Shown one piece after another: positions 6,943 through 13,673 of a stretch of 19,488 bases of DNA; the stretch's first letter is position 1, and the number at the start of each line of letters is the position of its first letter. A program made the translations under genes and the position numbers. Location of the stretch: NCBI GenBank assembly GCA_947625365.1, contig CANQNZ010000014.1:1-19488 (forward strand), read 5' to 3'. Origin of the DNA: an uncultured Bacilli bacterium (GTDB lineage: Bacteria > Bacillota_I > Bacilli_A > RF39 > UBA660). The notes below the pieces were generated by a model. The model was given only the letters and a program-made list of their open reading frames with translations. It was not told where the DNA came from and ran no database searches.

Positions 6943-6968
6943 GTTATACAATATTTTTGGTGATTTAT

Positions 6969-7721
6969 ATGTTAAAGATTAAAGATTTAACAGTTATTGC
7001 AGATAATAAAATTATTTTAAATAAATTAAATTTAGATATAGATACGGGAAAAATTTGTGCCATTATGGGACCTAATGGTGTTGGCAAAAGTACAATATGC
7101 AAGGTTTTACTAAAAGACCCTAATTATACTATTAAAAATGGCACAATAACGTATAATGATAAAGTTATTAATGATTATTCTACAGAAGAAAGAGCTAAAT
7201 TAGGAATGTTTTTACTTTCTCAAATGCCTATAGCTATAGAAGGAGTTCAAAATAGTGAAATGCTCCGAATGGCTTTAGCAAGTAAAACAGGAAAGGCAGT
7301 AGATATTTTAAGTTTTCATAAAGAAATCAAAGAAATATGTCAAAAGCTAGATATTCCCACAGAATTTATTCATCGTGATATTAACGCCGGAATGAGTGGA
7401 GGAGAACGCAAAAAAAATGAATTAATGCATTTATGGATGTTAAAACCAGAATTTATTATTCTAGATGAAATTGATTCGGGATTAGATGTCGATGCATTTA
7501 AAATCGTTATGAACTCACTAAAAGAATACTATAAAAAGTACAATCCTACAATTTTAATAATTACTCATAATACGAAAGTATTTAAATATTTAAAACCTGA
7601 TGTAATTAATATTTTAGATACTGGAAAAATTGTAAAATCAGGAACTTTAGAGTTAGCAAATATTATCGATGAAGAGGGATTTGAGGCGTTTAAAGTAAGT
7701 GAGTGTGCAACTCATGAATAA
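6969..7721 (+). CDS. sufC: Fe-S assembly ATPase SufC
   Basis: SufC is the ABC-type ATPase of the SUF scaffold; its ATP cycle drives conformational change in the SufB/SufD partner. I start at ATG 6969 with GGTGAT as ribosome site. A TTG at 6957 would add only MVIY and would consume that site. The 250-residue protein shows Walker A GPNGVGKST (34-42), signature MSGGERKKNE (142-151), Walker B FIILDE (162-167) followed by IDSGLD, and switch His200. The E after SGG and the KKNE run are SufC-typical, replacing the usual LSGGQ. Length matches the family. It overlaps the next gene by 8 bases, so the two are translationally coupled. Confidence 0.96.
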   Translation: MLKIKDLTVIADNKIILNKLNLDIDTGKICAIMGPNGVGKSTICKVLLKDPNYTIKNGTITYNDKVINDYSTEERAKLGMFLLSQMPIAIEGVQNSEMLRMALASKTGKAVDILSFHKEIKEICQKLDIPTEFIHRDINAGMSGGERKKNELMHLWMLKPEFIILDEIDSGLDVDAFKIVMNSLKEYYKKYNPTILIITHNTKVFKYLKPDVINILDTGKIVKSGTLELANIIDEEGFEAFKVSECATHE

Positions 7722-8379
7722 AATAATAATAGAAAATGATAATATATCATTTGAAGATGAAGAAGTTATCGCGAAATTTAAGGCTAAAAATCTAACTATA
7801 GATATCAAAAATAAAGTTATTATTAATGAATTTAGTGACGACAATATAATTCAAAAACTTACTATTAATATTCATGAAAAAAGTTGTCTTATATTAAATT
7901 TCTTTAATAAAAACGCTAATTTGAATTTAGATATGCAAATAAATATTTATGATAAAGGAAGTTTTTATGGTAATATTGGCTTAATAGCTAGTAAAGAAAA
8001 CAATATTAATGTAACGACCAATATGTATCAAGATAATATTAAAAATATTTTAAATATTAAAGGAATATCAAAAAATGATGGATATTTTAATATTAAAGTA
8101 GATGGAAATGTTAAAGAAAAAACTTATAATAATATCATGAGAGAAAGTATTAAACTTTTAAATTTAAATAATAAAGAAAATAAAATTCTTCCTAACATGT
8201 TAGTAGCAACAAGTGAAGTAAAAGCTGAGCATTTTGTGACAATCTCTAATATTTCTGATGCTGAATTATTTTATTTGCAAAGCCGAGGCATAAGTTCTAA
8301 ATTAGCTAGCAAGTTATTAGAAAAAGCCTTTATATTCAGTTTGTATGATAATAATTTTAAGAAAATGATTGATAAATAG
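7714..8379 (+). CDS. sufD: Compact SufB/SufD-family scaffold protein, closest to SufD
   Basis: I start at ATG 7714 inside the end of sufC; GTG 7699 is an in-frame alternative adding five residues. At 221 residues it is about half the 400-plus of usual SufD or SufB. Only the end is easily recognised: PNMLVATSEVKAEHFVTISN (160-179), then AELFYLQSRGISSKLASKLL (183-202). This matches the conserved C-terminal SufBD core up to the FYLQSRG helix that contacts SufC. His173 aligns with the SufD histidine (His360 in E. coli) that works with the SufB cysteine in cluster assembly. The rest is a low-complexity, strand-rich repeat compatible with a shortened beta-helix. The N-terminal helical domain of ordinary SufD is lacking. 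sufS follows after 10 bases. Confidence 0.75.
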   Translation: MNKIIIENDNISFEDEEVIAKFKAKNLTIDIKNKVIINEFSDDNIIQKLTINIHEKSCLILNFFNKNANLNLDMQINIYDKGSFYGNIGLIASKENNINVTTNMYQDNIKNILNIKGISKNDGYFNIKVDGNVKEKTYNNIMRESIKLLNLNNKENKILPNMLVATSEVKAEHFVTISNISDAELFYLQSRGISSKLASKLLEKAFIFSLYDNNFKKMIDK

Positions 8380-8389
8380 GAGGTGAAAT

Positions 8390-9586
8390 ATGAACCGTGA
8401 AGATTTTCCTATGTTAAAACAAGATATTATTTATTTCGATAATGGTGCTACTAGTTTTAAACCACAAGTGGTAATTGATAAAATGAATGAATACTATACA
8501 AATTATTCTGCTAATGCTCATAGAGGCGATTACGATATTTCTTATCGTGTGGATATGGAATACGAAAATGTTCGTGATTTAGTAAAAGATTTTATTAATG
8601 CTAACAGTAAAGAAGAAATTGTTTTTACAAGTGGAGCAACAGAAAGTTTAAATCTAATTGTAAATGGTTTTTTTGAAAAAAATATTGAACAAGGTGATGA
8701 AATAGTAATAACTAAAAGTGAGCATGCCTCAAATGTTATCCCTTGGTTTCGTTTAGCTAAAAATAAAAATGCTACAATTAAATATATTGAACTAAATGAA
8801 AATCACGAAGTAACTATGGAAGCTTTGCAAAAAATAATCACGCCAAAAACTAAAATTATTGCTCTTGCTCAAGTTACCAATGTTATTGGTGATGAAAGAC
8901 CTATAAAAAAGATATGTGCTCTTGCTCATGAACATAATATTTTTGTCGTTGTTGATGGGTCACAAAGCGTTCCTCATATGAAAGTTGATGTTCAAGATTT
9001 AGACTGCGATTTCCTATGTTTTTCTGCTCATAAAATGTGTGGGCCAACCGGGGTAGGTGTTCTTTATGGTAAAAAAGAACTCTTAGAAGCAGTTGAGCCT
9101 TCTAATTTAGGAGGAGGAATGAACGAATCTTTTGATAATGAGTATGAAGTTTTACTTAAACCTCTGCCCACTCGTTTAGAAGCTGGCACTCCTAATATTG
9201 CCGGGGTAATTGGTTTAGGGGCAGCAATAAATTACTTAAATAAAATTGGAATGGATAATATTAATAAATATGAAAAAGAATTGCGAGAATATTTAATTAG
9301 TAAACTCGAAAAAATTAGTTATATTGATATAATAAATCTGCATAGCTCTTCGGGAATAGTTGCTTTTAACGTCGATAATATATTTAGCCAAGATGTTGCT
9401 TATTATTTAAATCGCTATAATATATGTGTGCGAGCCGGTAACCATTGTGCTAAAATATTAAAAAGTGAAACAGGTGTTAAAAATACTTGTCGTATAAGTT
9501 TATATTTTTATAATACTAAACAGGAAATTGATAAATTAATTGAACTGTTAGCAGATAAAGAAAAAATAATAGCGGAGATGTTTTAA
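8390..9586 (+). CDS. sufS: Cysteine desulfurase SufS
   Basis: SufS is a PLP enzyme that converts cysteine to alanine and passes the sulfane sulfur to SufU. The 398-residue protein is full length. It opens with YFDNGATSFKP, has EHASN (111-115), the PLP-anchoring region VVVDGSQSVPH with Asp189, the Schiff-base Lys215 in FSAHKMCGPTG, and the active-site Cys353 in RAGNHCAK. The usual RAGHHCA has Asn instead of the first His here. The short loop around the catalytic Cys marks it as group II (SufS/CsdA-type) rather than NifS/IscS. AGGAGGTG lies 8 bases upstream of the ATG. sufU starts at the base after its stop codon. Confidence 0.96.
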   Translation: MNREDFPMLKQDIIYFDNGATSFKPQVVIDKMNEYYTNYSANAHRGDYDISYRVDMEYENVRDLVKDFINANSKEEIVFTSGATESLNLIVNGFFEKNIEQGDEIVITKSEHASNVIPWFRLAKNKNATIKYIELNENHEVTMEALQKIITPKTKIIALAQVTNVIGDERPIKKICALAHEHNIFVVVDGSQSVPHMKVDVQDLDCDFLCFSAHKMCGPTGVGVLYGKKELLEAVEPSNLGGGMNESFDNEYEVLLKPLPTRLEAGTPNIAGVIGLGAAINYLNKIGMDNINKYEKELREYLISKLEKISYIDIINLHSSSGIVAFNVDNIFSQDVAYYLNRYNICVRAGNHCAKILKSETGVKNTCRISLYFYNTKQEIDKLIELLADKEKIIAEMF

Positions 9587-10018
9587 ATGGATAATGAAAT
9601 AAAACGAGAAATTATTATGGAAAATTATTTACATCCTTATAATAAACAGACTATTGAGGATGATAAATATATTAAAGTAAATAGTAATAATGAGTCATGC
9701 ATTGATAACATTGACTTGCAAATATTAATAAAAAGTGGTAGGATAAGTGACATTAAATTTAATGGGGAGGCATGTGCGATATCTACGGCATCTACTTCTA
9801 TCATGATTAAAGAGTTATTAAATAAAACTGTCAGTGAAGCATTAAATTTTATTCATGAGTTTGAAGCAATGGTTAACGAAGAGAAATACGATGAAAATAA
9901 CTTAGGAGAAGCCTTAGTATTTGATGACATCTTTAAACAAAAAAATCGTAAAACTTGCGCTACACTACCGTATAAAGGAATAAAAAAAGCACTAATGGAA
10001 TATGAAAAAGAACATTAA
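9587..10018 (+). CDS. sufU: Zinc-dependent sulfurtransferase SufU
   Basis: SufU accepts sulfur from SufS by a zinc-ligand swap and replaces SufE in Gram-positive SUF systems. The four expected zinc-site residues are all present: Cys38 and Asp40 (SCID), Cys63 (GEACAIS) and Cys124 (KTCATLPY). The usual SCGD has Ile in place of Gly. The 18-21 residue insertion between the second and third Cys regions that separates SufU from IscU is present. At 143 residues its length is normal. GGAG stands just before the ATG, overlapping the end of sufS. It overlaps the next gene by 17 bases. Confidence 0.93.
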   Translation: MDNEIKREIIMENYLHPYNKQTIEDDKYIKVNSNNESCIDNIDLQILIKSGRISDIKFNGEACAISTASTSIMIKELLNKTVSEALNFIHEFEAMVNEEKYDENNLGEALVFDDIFKQKNRKTCATLPYKGIKKALMEYEKEH

Positions 10019-10748
10019 AATATCAGAATACGCATTAGTAAAAAAGGTTATTAATCCAAATGCAGATAATAAAATAAATGAAAATACTTATTATGCTATG
10101 GGTAATACTTTAGTAAAATTTGATGGACAAACATATATAGATTTATGTACAAATAAACCAATTAAGTTATTTGATTTTCAATCTTTTGCCAATAATGAAA
10201 TGGGTATCATGTTTGAAAAGGATGCGGGTTATTATGAAAGATATGTAACTAACATTTGTAATACCTATAATAAGAGAATTAATGAATTAATTTTAGAAAT
10301 AAAAGAACTTTTAAAAACTGAGAGTCATGAATATAGCACGGTAATCAAAAAATATTTAACTTATGTTTCTAAAAGTTTATGTCTTAATAAAATTGTAGTT
10401 TTAAAAGCTTTAAAAGGGGATTTTAATACAAAAGATGCTAATAGATTAGAAATTTATAAATTATTAGAAAAAATTATTAAAGAAAATGAGTATTATTTTA
10501 AATTATTTTTACATTATAATTTAAATGCCAGAATTTTAAGTGATTTAAATGACCCTGTCAAAAACCGTATTAATCCTCGAAAAAGTATAATGCTATATGA
10601 AGAAGAAAATGGAATTATAAATGACACAAAAGAAACTTGGCAAGAATTAAATTCTTATAAAAATCCAAATCCTAGTCAGAATGCTAATAATTTAATACTT
10701 AAAAAATCAAAACACGGAATATTTCAAAAATTAATTGCTAAACTATAA
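10002..10748 (+). CDS. Unrecognised protein at the sufB position of the SUF operon
   Basis: I do not recognise this 248-residue protein. It is hydrophilic and rich in Lys, Asn and Ile, with no signal peptide or membrane helix. It has an N-terminal segment resembling a small beta domain (about 25-60: YYAMGNTLVKFDGQTYIDL) and a mostly helical middle (about 75-185). The tail is polar and basic. Cysteines at 49, 86 and 127 are not in a CxxC pattern. It has none of the SufB signatures and no FYLQSRG core. The start overlaps sufU by 17 bases, so it is translated from the suf message, and the serS T-box promoter overlaps its stop. In Bacillus-type operons sufB occupies this place. A role in Fe-S assembly is inferred from position only. 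Confidence 0.7.
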   Translation: MKKNIKISEYALVKKVINPNADNKINENTYYAMGNTLVKFDGQTYIDLCTNKPIKLFDFQSFANNEMGIMFEKDAGYYERYVTNICNTYNKRINELILEIKELLKTESHEYSTVIKKYLTYVSKSLCLNKIVVLKALKGDFNTKDANRLEIYKLLEKIIKENEYYFKLFLHYNLNARILSDLNDPVKNRINPRKSIMLYEEENGIINDTKETWQELNSYKNPNPSQNANNLILKKSKHGIFQKLIAKL

Positions 10749-10764
10749 ATAAATATGATAAGAT
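10735..10764 (+). promoter_or_regulatory. Promoter of the T-box DUF1653-serS operon
   Basis: TTGCTA (10735-10740), an 18-bp spacer and TAAGAT (10759-10764) preceded by TGA. The -35 box lies within the last codons of the preceding gene. Confidence 0.55.
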
Positions 10765-10770
10765 ATTTTT

Positions 10771-10967
10771 AGAAAGCAAAAATAAAAGACTAGTAATTAA
10801 TTTAAACTTTATAGAGAGTTAGTGGTTGGTGGAAACTAATAAGTAATGATTAATGAATCTCCTTTTTAGTGTAGTTAATACCTACCGGGTAAAACCGTTA
10901 TCTAAAATTAAGTTAAATAAAGGATGGTACCGCATTATTTGCTCCTTGCAAGTAGTGTGGTTTTTTT
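10771..10967 (+). promoter_or_regulatory. T-box riboswitch, serine-specific
   Basis: A T-box leader senses uncharged tRNA and controls read-through into a synthetase gene. The conserved T-box core AGGATGGTACCGC is at 10921-10933, with the TGGT bulge that pairs with the tRNA 3' end. The terminator is a 14-bp stem (10929-10942 with 10948-10961, three G-U pairs) followed by seven T. It shares ACCGC with the antiterminator, as expected for mutual exclusion. Upstream are the stem I elements AGAGAG and GGTGGAAAC (10828-10836). The specifier region is GAATCTCC (10855-10862), where TCT or the overlapping TCC is a serine codon, in agreement with serS downstream. I cannot decide which of the two is read without folding. 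Confidence 0.9.
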
Positions 10968-10984
10968 AAAGAAAGAAGGTTATT

Positions 10985-11236
10985 ATGAGAGAAGTAAAAG
11001 CTGGAGAAATATATCGCCATTTTAAAGGGTCTAGAGCATTTGTTATAACGATTGCTAAACATAGTGAAACAGGGGAAGATTTAGTTATATATACGTGTGT
11101 AAATAATGATAATACTAATCATCATGATGGTATATATGCAAGACCTTACGATATGTTTGTCTCGGAAGTTGACCGTGAAAAATATCCCGATGTTAAGCAG
11201 AAATATCGTTTTGAAAAAGAGGAGGAACAAAAATGA
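10985..11236 (+). CDS. DUF1653 family small protein
   Basis: The 83-residue protein carries the DUF1653 pattern: GEIYRHFKGSRAFVITIAKH near the N-terminus, then EDLVIYTC, an aromatic-acidic stretch, YARPYDMFVSEVDREKYP, and a polar end. The domain is a small beta-barrel-like fold of unknown function, often a one-domain protein in Firmicutes. Here it lies between the serine T-box and serS and overlaps serS by 4 bases (ATGA), so it should rise with serine starvation. A link to seryl-tRNA supply is inference from the operon. GAAGG is 6 to 7 bases upstream of the ATG. Confidence 0.85.
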   Translation: MREVKAGEIYRHFKGSRAFVITIAKHSETGEDLVIYTCVNNDNTNHHDGIYARPYDMFVSEVDREKYPDVKQKYRFEKEEEQK

Positions 11237-12519
11237 TTGATATTAAATTAATAAGAGAAAATAAAGAATTAGTAAAAGAAAATATTAAAAAGAAATTTCA
11301 AGATGAAAAATTACCCCTTGTAGATGAAATTTATAATTTAGATATTAAATATCGTGAAATAAAACAAAAGATGGATGAAAAAAGAGGATTAAAAAATAAA
11401 TTAAGTAATCAAATTGGTTTATTAATGCGCGATGGTAAAAAAGATGAAGCAATGAAAATTAAGGAAGAAGTGGCACAGATGGGAGAGGATATTGCTACTT
11501 TGACTCAAGATGAAGAAAAATTAAGCCAAGAAATTAAGAGTAAAATGATGGTTATTCCTAATATAATTGCTGATGATGTGCCAATTGGTAAAGATGATAG
11601 TGAAAATGTCGAATTAAAACGTTTTGGCAAGGCATTTGTTCCTGATTACGATATACCTTACCACGCTGATATTCTAAATGCTTTTAATGGTTTAGATAAA
11701 GAAGCAAGTGGGCGTACTAGTGGTAACGGTTTTTACTATTTAATGGGTGATATTGCTAGGCTTTCTAGTGCTATGCTATCTTATGCTCGCGATTTTATGA
11801 TTGAAAAAGGATTTACTTATTGTATTCCTCCATTTATGATTAGAAGCGATGTTGTAAATGGAGTTATGTCATTTGCTGAAATGGATGCTATGATGTATAA
11901 AATAGAAGGCGAAGATTTATTCTTAATCGGTACTTCTGAGCACTCTATGATAGGTAAGTTTAAAGACCAAATTATAAAAAGAGAAACTTTGCCTATTACA
12001 ATGACTTCATATTCTCCATGCTTTAGAAAAGAAGTAGGAGCTCATGGTATTGAAGAACGGGGAATTTATCGTGTACATCAATTTGAAAAACAAGAAATGA
12101 TTGTAATTTGTGAACCAGAAGATAGTGCCGCTTGGTATGAAAAAATGTGGCAATTTACGGTAGAATTATTTCGTAATTTGGATATTCCTGTTCGCCAACT
12201 TGAATGTTGTAGTGGAGATTTAGCAGACCTTAAATATAAATCATGTGATATTGAAGCATGGTCTCCTCGTCAGCAAAAATATTTTGAAGTAGGAAGTTGT
12301 TCTAATTTAACTGATGCGCAGGCTAGAAGATTAGGAATTCGTGCCAAAGCAGAAAAAGGTAATTATTACTTACATACATTAAATAATACAGTTTTAGCAT
12401 CAACTAGAGCACTAATTGCTTTACTTGAAAATAATTATCAAAAAGATGGCAGCGTTAAAATCCCGAAAGCCTTACAACCTTATATGGGGGGAATAGAAAT
12501 TATCAATCCTCAAAAATAG
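11233..12519 (+). CDS. serS: Seryl-tRNA synthetase
   Basis: SerRS charges tRNA-Ser with serine. The 428-residue protein has the N-terminal antiparallel coiled-coil arm that grips the long variable arm of tRNA-Ser (about 30-105) and a class II catalytic core. Motif 2 is SPCFRKEVGAHGIEERGIYR (261-280) followed by VHQFEKQEM. Motif 3 is NNTVLASTRALIALLEN (384-400). Both differ from the common Bacillus wording (AGRDTRG in motif 2 and AVGRT in motif 3), so this belongs to a divergent SerRS subgroup. The key arginines Arg265 and Arg392 are kept. AGAGGAGG lies before the ATG. It is regulated by the T-box upstream and ends in a terminator that contains its stop codon. Confidence 0.96.
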   Translation: MIDIKLIRENKELVKENIKKKFQDEKLPLVDEIYNLDIKYREIKQKMDEKRGLKNKLSNQIGLLMRDGKKDEAMKIKEEVAQMGEDIATLTQDEEKLSQEIKSKMMVIPNIIADDVPIGKDDSENVELKRFGKAFVPDYDIPYHADILNAFNGLDKEASGRTSGNGFYYLMGDIARLSSAMLSYARDFMIEKGFTYCIPPFMIRSDVVNGVMSFAEMDAMMYKIEGEDLFLIGTSEHSMIGKFKDQIIKRETLPITMTSYSPCFRKEVGAHGIEERGIYRVHQFEKQEMIVICEPEDSAAWYEKMWQFTVELFRNLDIPVRQLECCSGDLADLKYKSCDIEAWSPRQQKYFEVGSCSNLTDAQARRLGIRAKAEKGNYYLHTLNNTVLASTRALIALLENNYQKDGSVKIPKALQPYMGGIEIINPQK

Positions 12520-12537
12520 AGTTTCAGCTCTATTTTT
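12512..12537 (+). terminator. serS terminator containing the stop codon
   Basis: AAAAATAGAG (12512-12521) and CTCTATTTTT (12528-12537) form a perfect 10-bp stem with a 6-nt loop. The serS TAG is inside the left arm. Confidence 0.8.
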
Positions 12538-12555
12538 ATATAACTTTACGTGTAT

Positions 12556-12584
12556 TTGACAAAATACCATAAATGTGCTATAAT
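12556..12584 (+). promoter_or_regulatory. Near-perfect sigma-A promoter for the BtaA-like gene
   Basis: TTGACA (12556-12561), a 17-bp spacer and TATAAT (12579-12584), with TG at 12576-12577 for an extended -10. All consensus positions match, so this is the strongest promoter in the window. The start is expected near 12591, leaving an 85-base leader. Confidence 0.9.
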
Positions 12585-12627
12585 ATATAATATCAGTGGG
12601 GATTGGTTAGCATTTATATATACATAC

Positions 12628-12653
12628 AAAATCCTTTGCTGAAAGGATTTTTT
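12628..12653 (+). terminator. Terminator inside the leader of the BtaA-like gene
   Basis: AAAATCCTTT (12628-12637), a GCTG loop and AAAGGATTTT (12642-12651) form a perfect 10-bp stem, ending in TTTT (to 12653). It lies between a very strong promoter and the gene it must serve, so it looks like an attenuator. Upstream leader bases 12598-12604 and 12607-12612 are complementary to its left arm and loop respectively. Confidence 0.7.
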
Positions 12654-12675
12654 GTTATAAAAAGGGGGATTTATA

Positions 12676-13611
12676 ATGACAAAAGTAAATGAAGATTTAG
12701 TCTTTGCTAGTAAACTTATTGAAGATAAAGAAAAGTTTGGCGAATATTTTACTATTTTTAATCGTCTATGGCCTTTTGCTACCGTAAATATGAAAGAATA
12801 TTTAGAACCTTTCAACTTAGAGGGAAAAACTTGCGTAACCTTACAAGGAAGCTCCGACCATATTTTTGAACTTGCTTTAAAAAATCCTAAAGAAATAATA
12901 GGATTTGATATTAATCCTCTTACAGGATACTACGGTAAATTAAAATTAGCTGCTTTAAAAGCTTTAAAAACCCAAGAAGAGTATTTAGCGTTCTTTAGAA
13001 GTAAAGGTTATTCTAACAAACCTTTTAATAAAGAAACTTTTAAGGAAATAGCTCAATATTTAGAAGGTAATGATAAAATATTTTGGGAAGAAATATTTAA
13101 AATGTACCCATCTTGGCAAATACGTGAAAATCTTTTTACGAAAGATGAAGGAAATTGGTCCGAGCTTAAAGGAGCTTTAAATTATATTACCCCAGAAAAT
13201 TACGAATATTTAAAAAATAATATTGAAAACATTAATTTCACTTTTTTGAATACTGATGTTAAAGATTTAGCTTCAAATTTATCTTACAATGTTGATTTTA
13301 TTACATTATCTAACTTAATTATCTATGCTCACGATTTATTTCCGGAAAATGCTTTAGAAAAATGGCATAATTTAATAGAAACATTAGCAGCAAAATTAAA
13401 TCAAAACGGTCATATTGTAGCTGGTTATTTTTATGATATTGAAGGTGAAGAAGATTACCGAGAAATGTATAATAAAACTCTTCGTGATAAAATTTTTGCT
13501 AGCCCTTCTTATAGTTATCATTTATTTACTAAAATGGACGATTTAGCTCGTCAAAAAACATCTTCTAATCATGATGCTACCTTAGTTTATACTAAATCAA
13601 AGGCAATATAA
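12676..13611 (+). CDS. DUF3419 / BtaA-like S-adenosylmethionine-dependent transferase
   Basis: The 311-residue protein has the pattern of DUF3419, the family of BtaA (S-adenosylmethionine:diacylglycerol 3-amino-3-carboxypropyl transferase). It reads TLQGSSDHIFELALKN (55-70) as the nucleotide-binding loop, IIGFDINPLTGYY (74-86), then KLKLAALKALKTQEEYLAFF (88-107), where the family has an NP...Q..L..LK.AA...L..EEFL.FFG pattern. Conserved C-terminal pieces FITLSNLIIYAHD and GHIVAGYF follow. BtaA makes the headgroup precursor of betaine lipids. The usual partner methyltransferase BtaB is not adjacent, so the product may be non-methylated or the substrate different. It stands alone behind a strong promoter and attenuator-like leader; GGGGG precedes the ATG. 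Cardiolipin synthase follows. Confidence 0.65.
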   Translation: MTKVNEDLVFASKLIEDKEKFGEYFTIFNRLWPFATVNMKEYLEPFNLEGKTCVTLQGSSDHIFELALKNPKEIIGFDINPLTGYYGKLKLAALKALKTQEEYLAFFRSKGYSNKPFNKETFKEIAQYLEGNDKIFWEEIFKMYPSWQIRENLFTKDEGNWSELKGALNYITPENYEYLKNNIENINFTFLNTDVKDLASNLSYNVDFITLSNLIIYAHDLFPENALEKWHNLIETLAAKLNQNGHIVAGYFYDIEGEEDYREMYNKTLRDKIFASPSYSYHLFTKMDDLARQKTSSNHDATLVYTKSKAI

Positions 13612-13622
13612 ATTGCTTTTTT
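13599..13622 (+). terminator. Terminator overlapping the stop of the BtaA-like gene
   Basis: AAAGGCAAT (13599-13607) pairs with ATTGCTTTT (13612-13620; one G-U), with loop ATAA, and is followed by further T. The TAA stop (13609-13611) lies in the loop. Confidence 0.75.
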
Positions 13623-13638
13623 GTTTTCTTTCTAAAGG

Positions 13639-13647
13639 TGATATAAT
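13639..13647 (+). promoter_or_regulatory. Extended -10 promoter for cardiolipin synthase
   Basis: TGA then TATAAT (13642-13647). The -35 position is T-rich and weak, falling in the preceding terminator's T tract. AAGGAAG, the ribosome site, follows at about 13657. Confidence 0.55.
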
Positions 13648-13673
13648 AAACTTATAAGGAAGTTGATGTATTT

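Noticed and set aside
6957..6968. TTG start of sufC
   Set aside because: It would add only MVIY and overlap the GGTGAT ribosome site; ATG 6969 gives the standard SufC N-terminus.
7653..7844. Minus-strand 63-codon frame across the sufC-sufD junction
   Set aside because: It lies antisense to two well-supported, overlapping genes and arises from AT-rich composition.
12546..12815. Minus-strand 89-codon frame
   Set aside because: It would be antisense to the strong promoter, the leader terminator and the start of the BtaA-like gene, and has no recognisable features.
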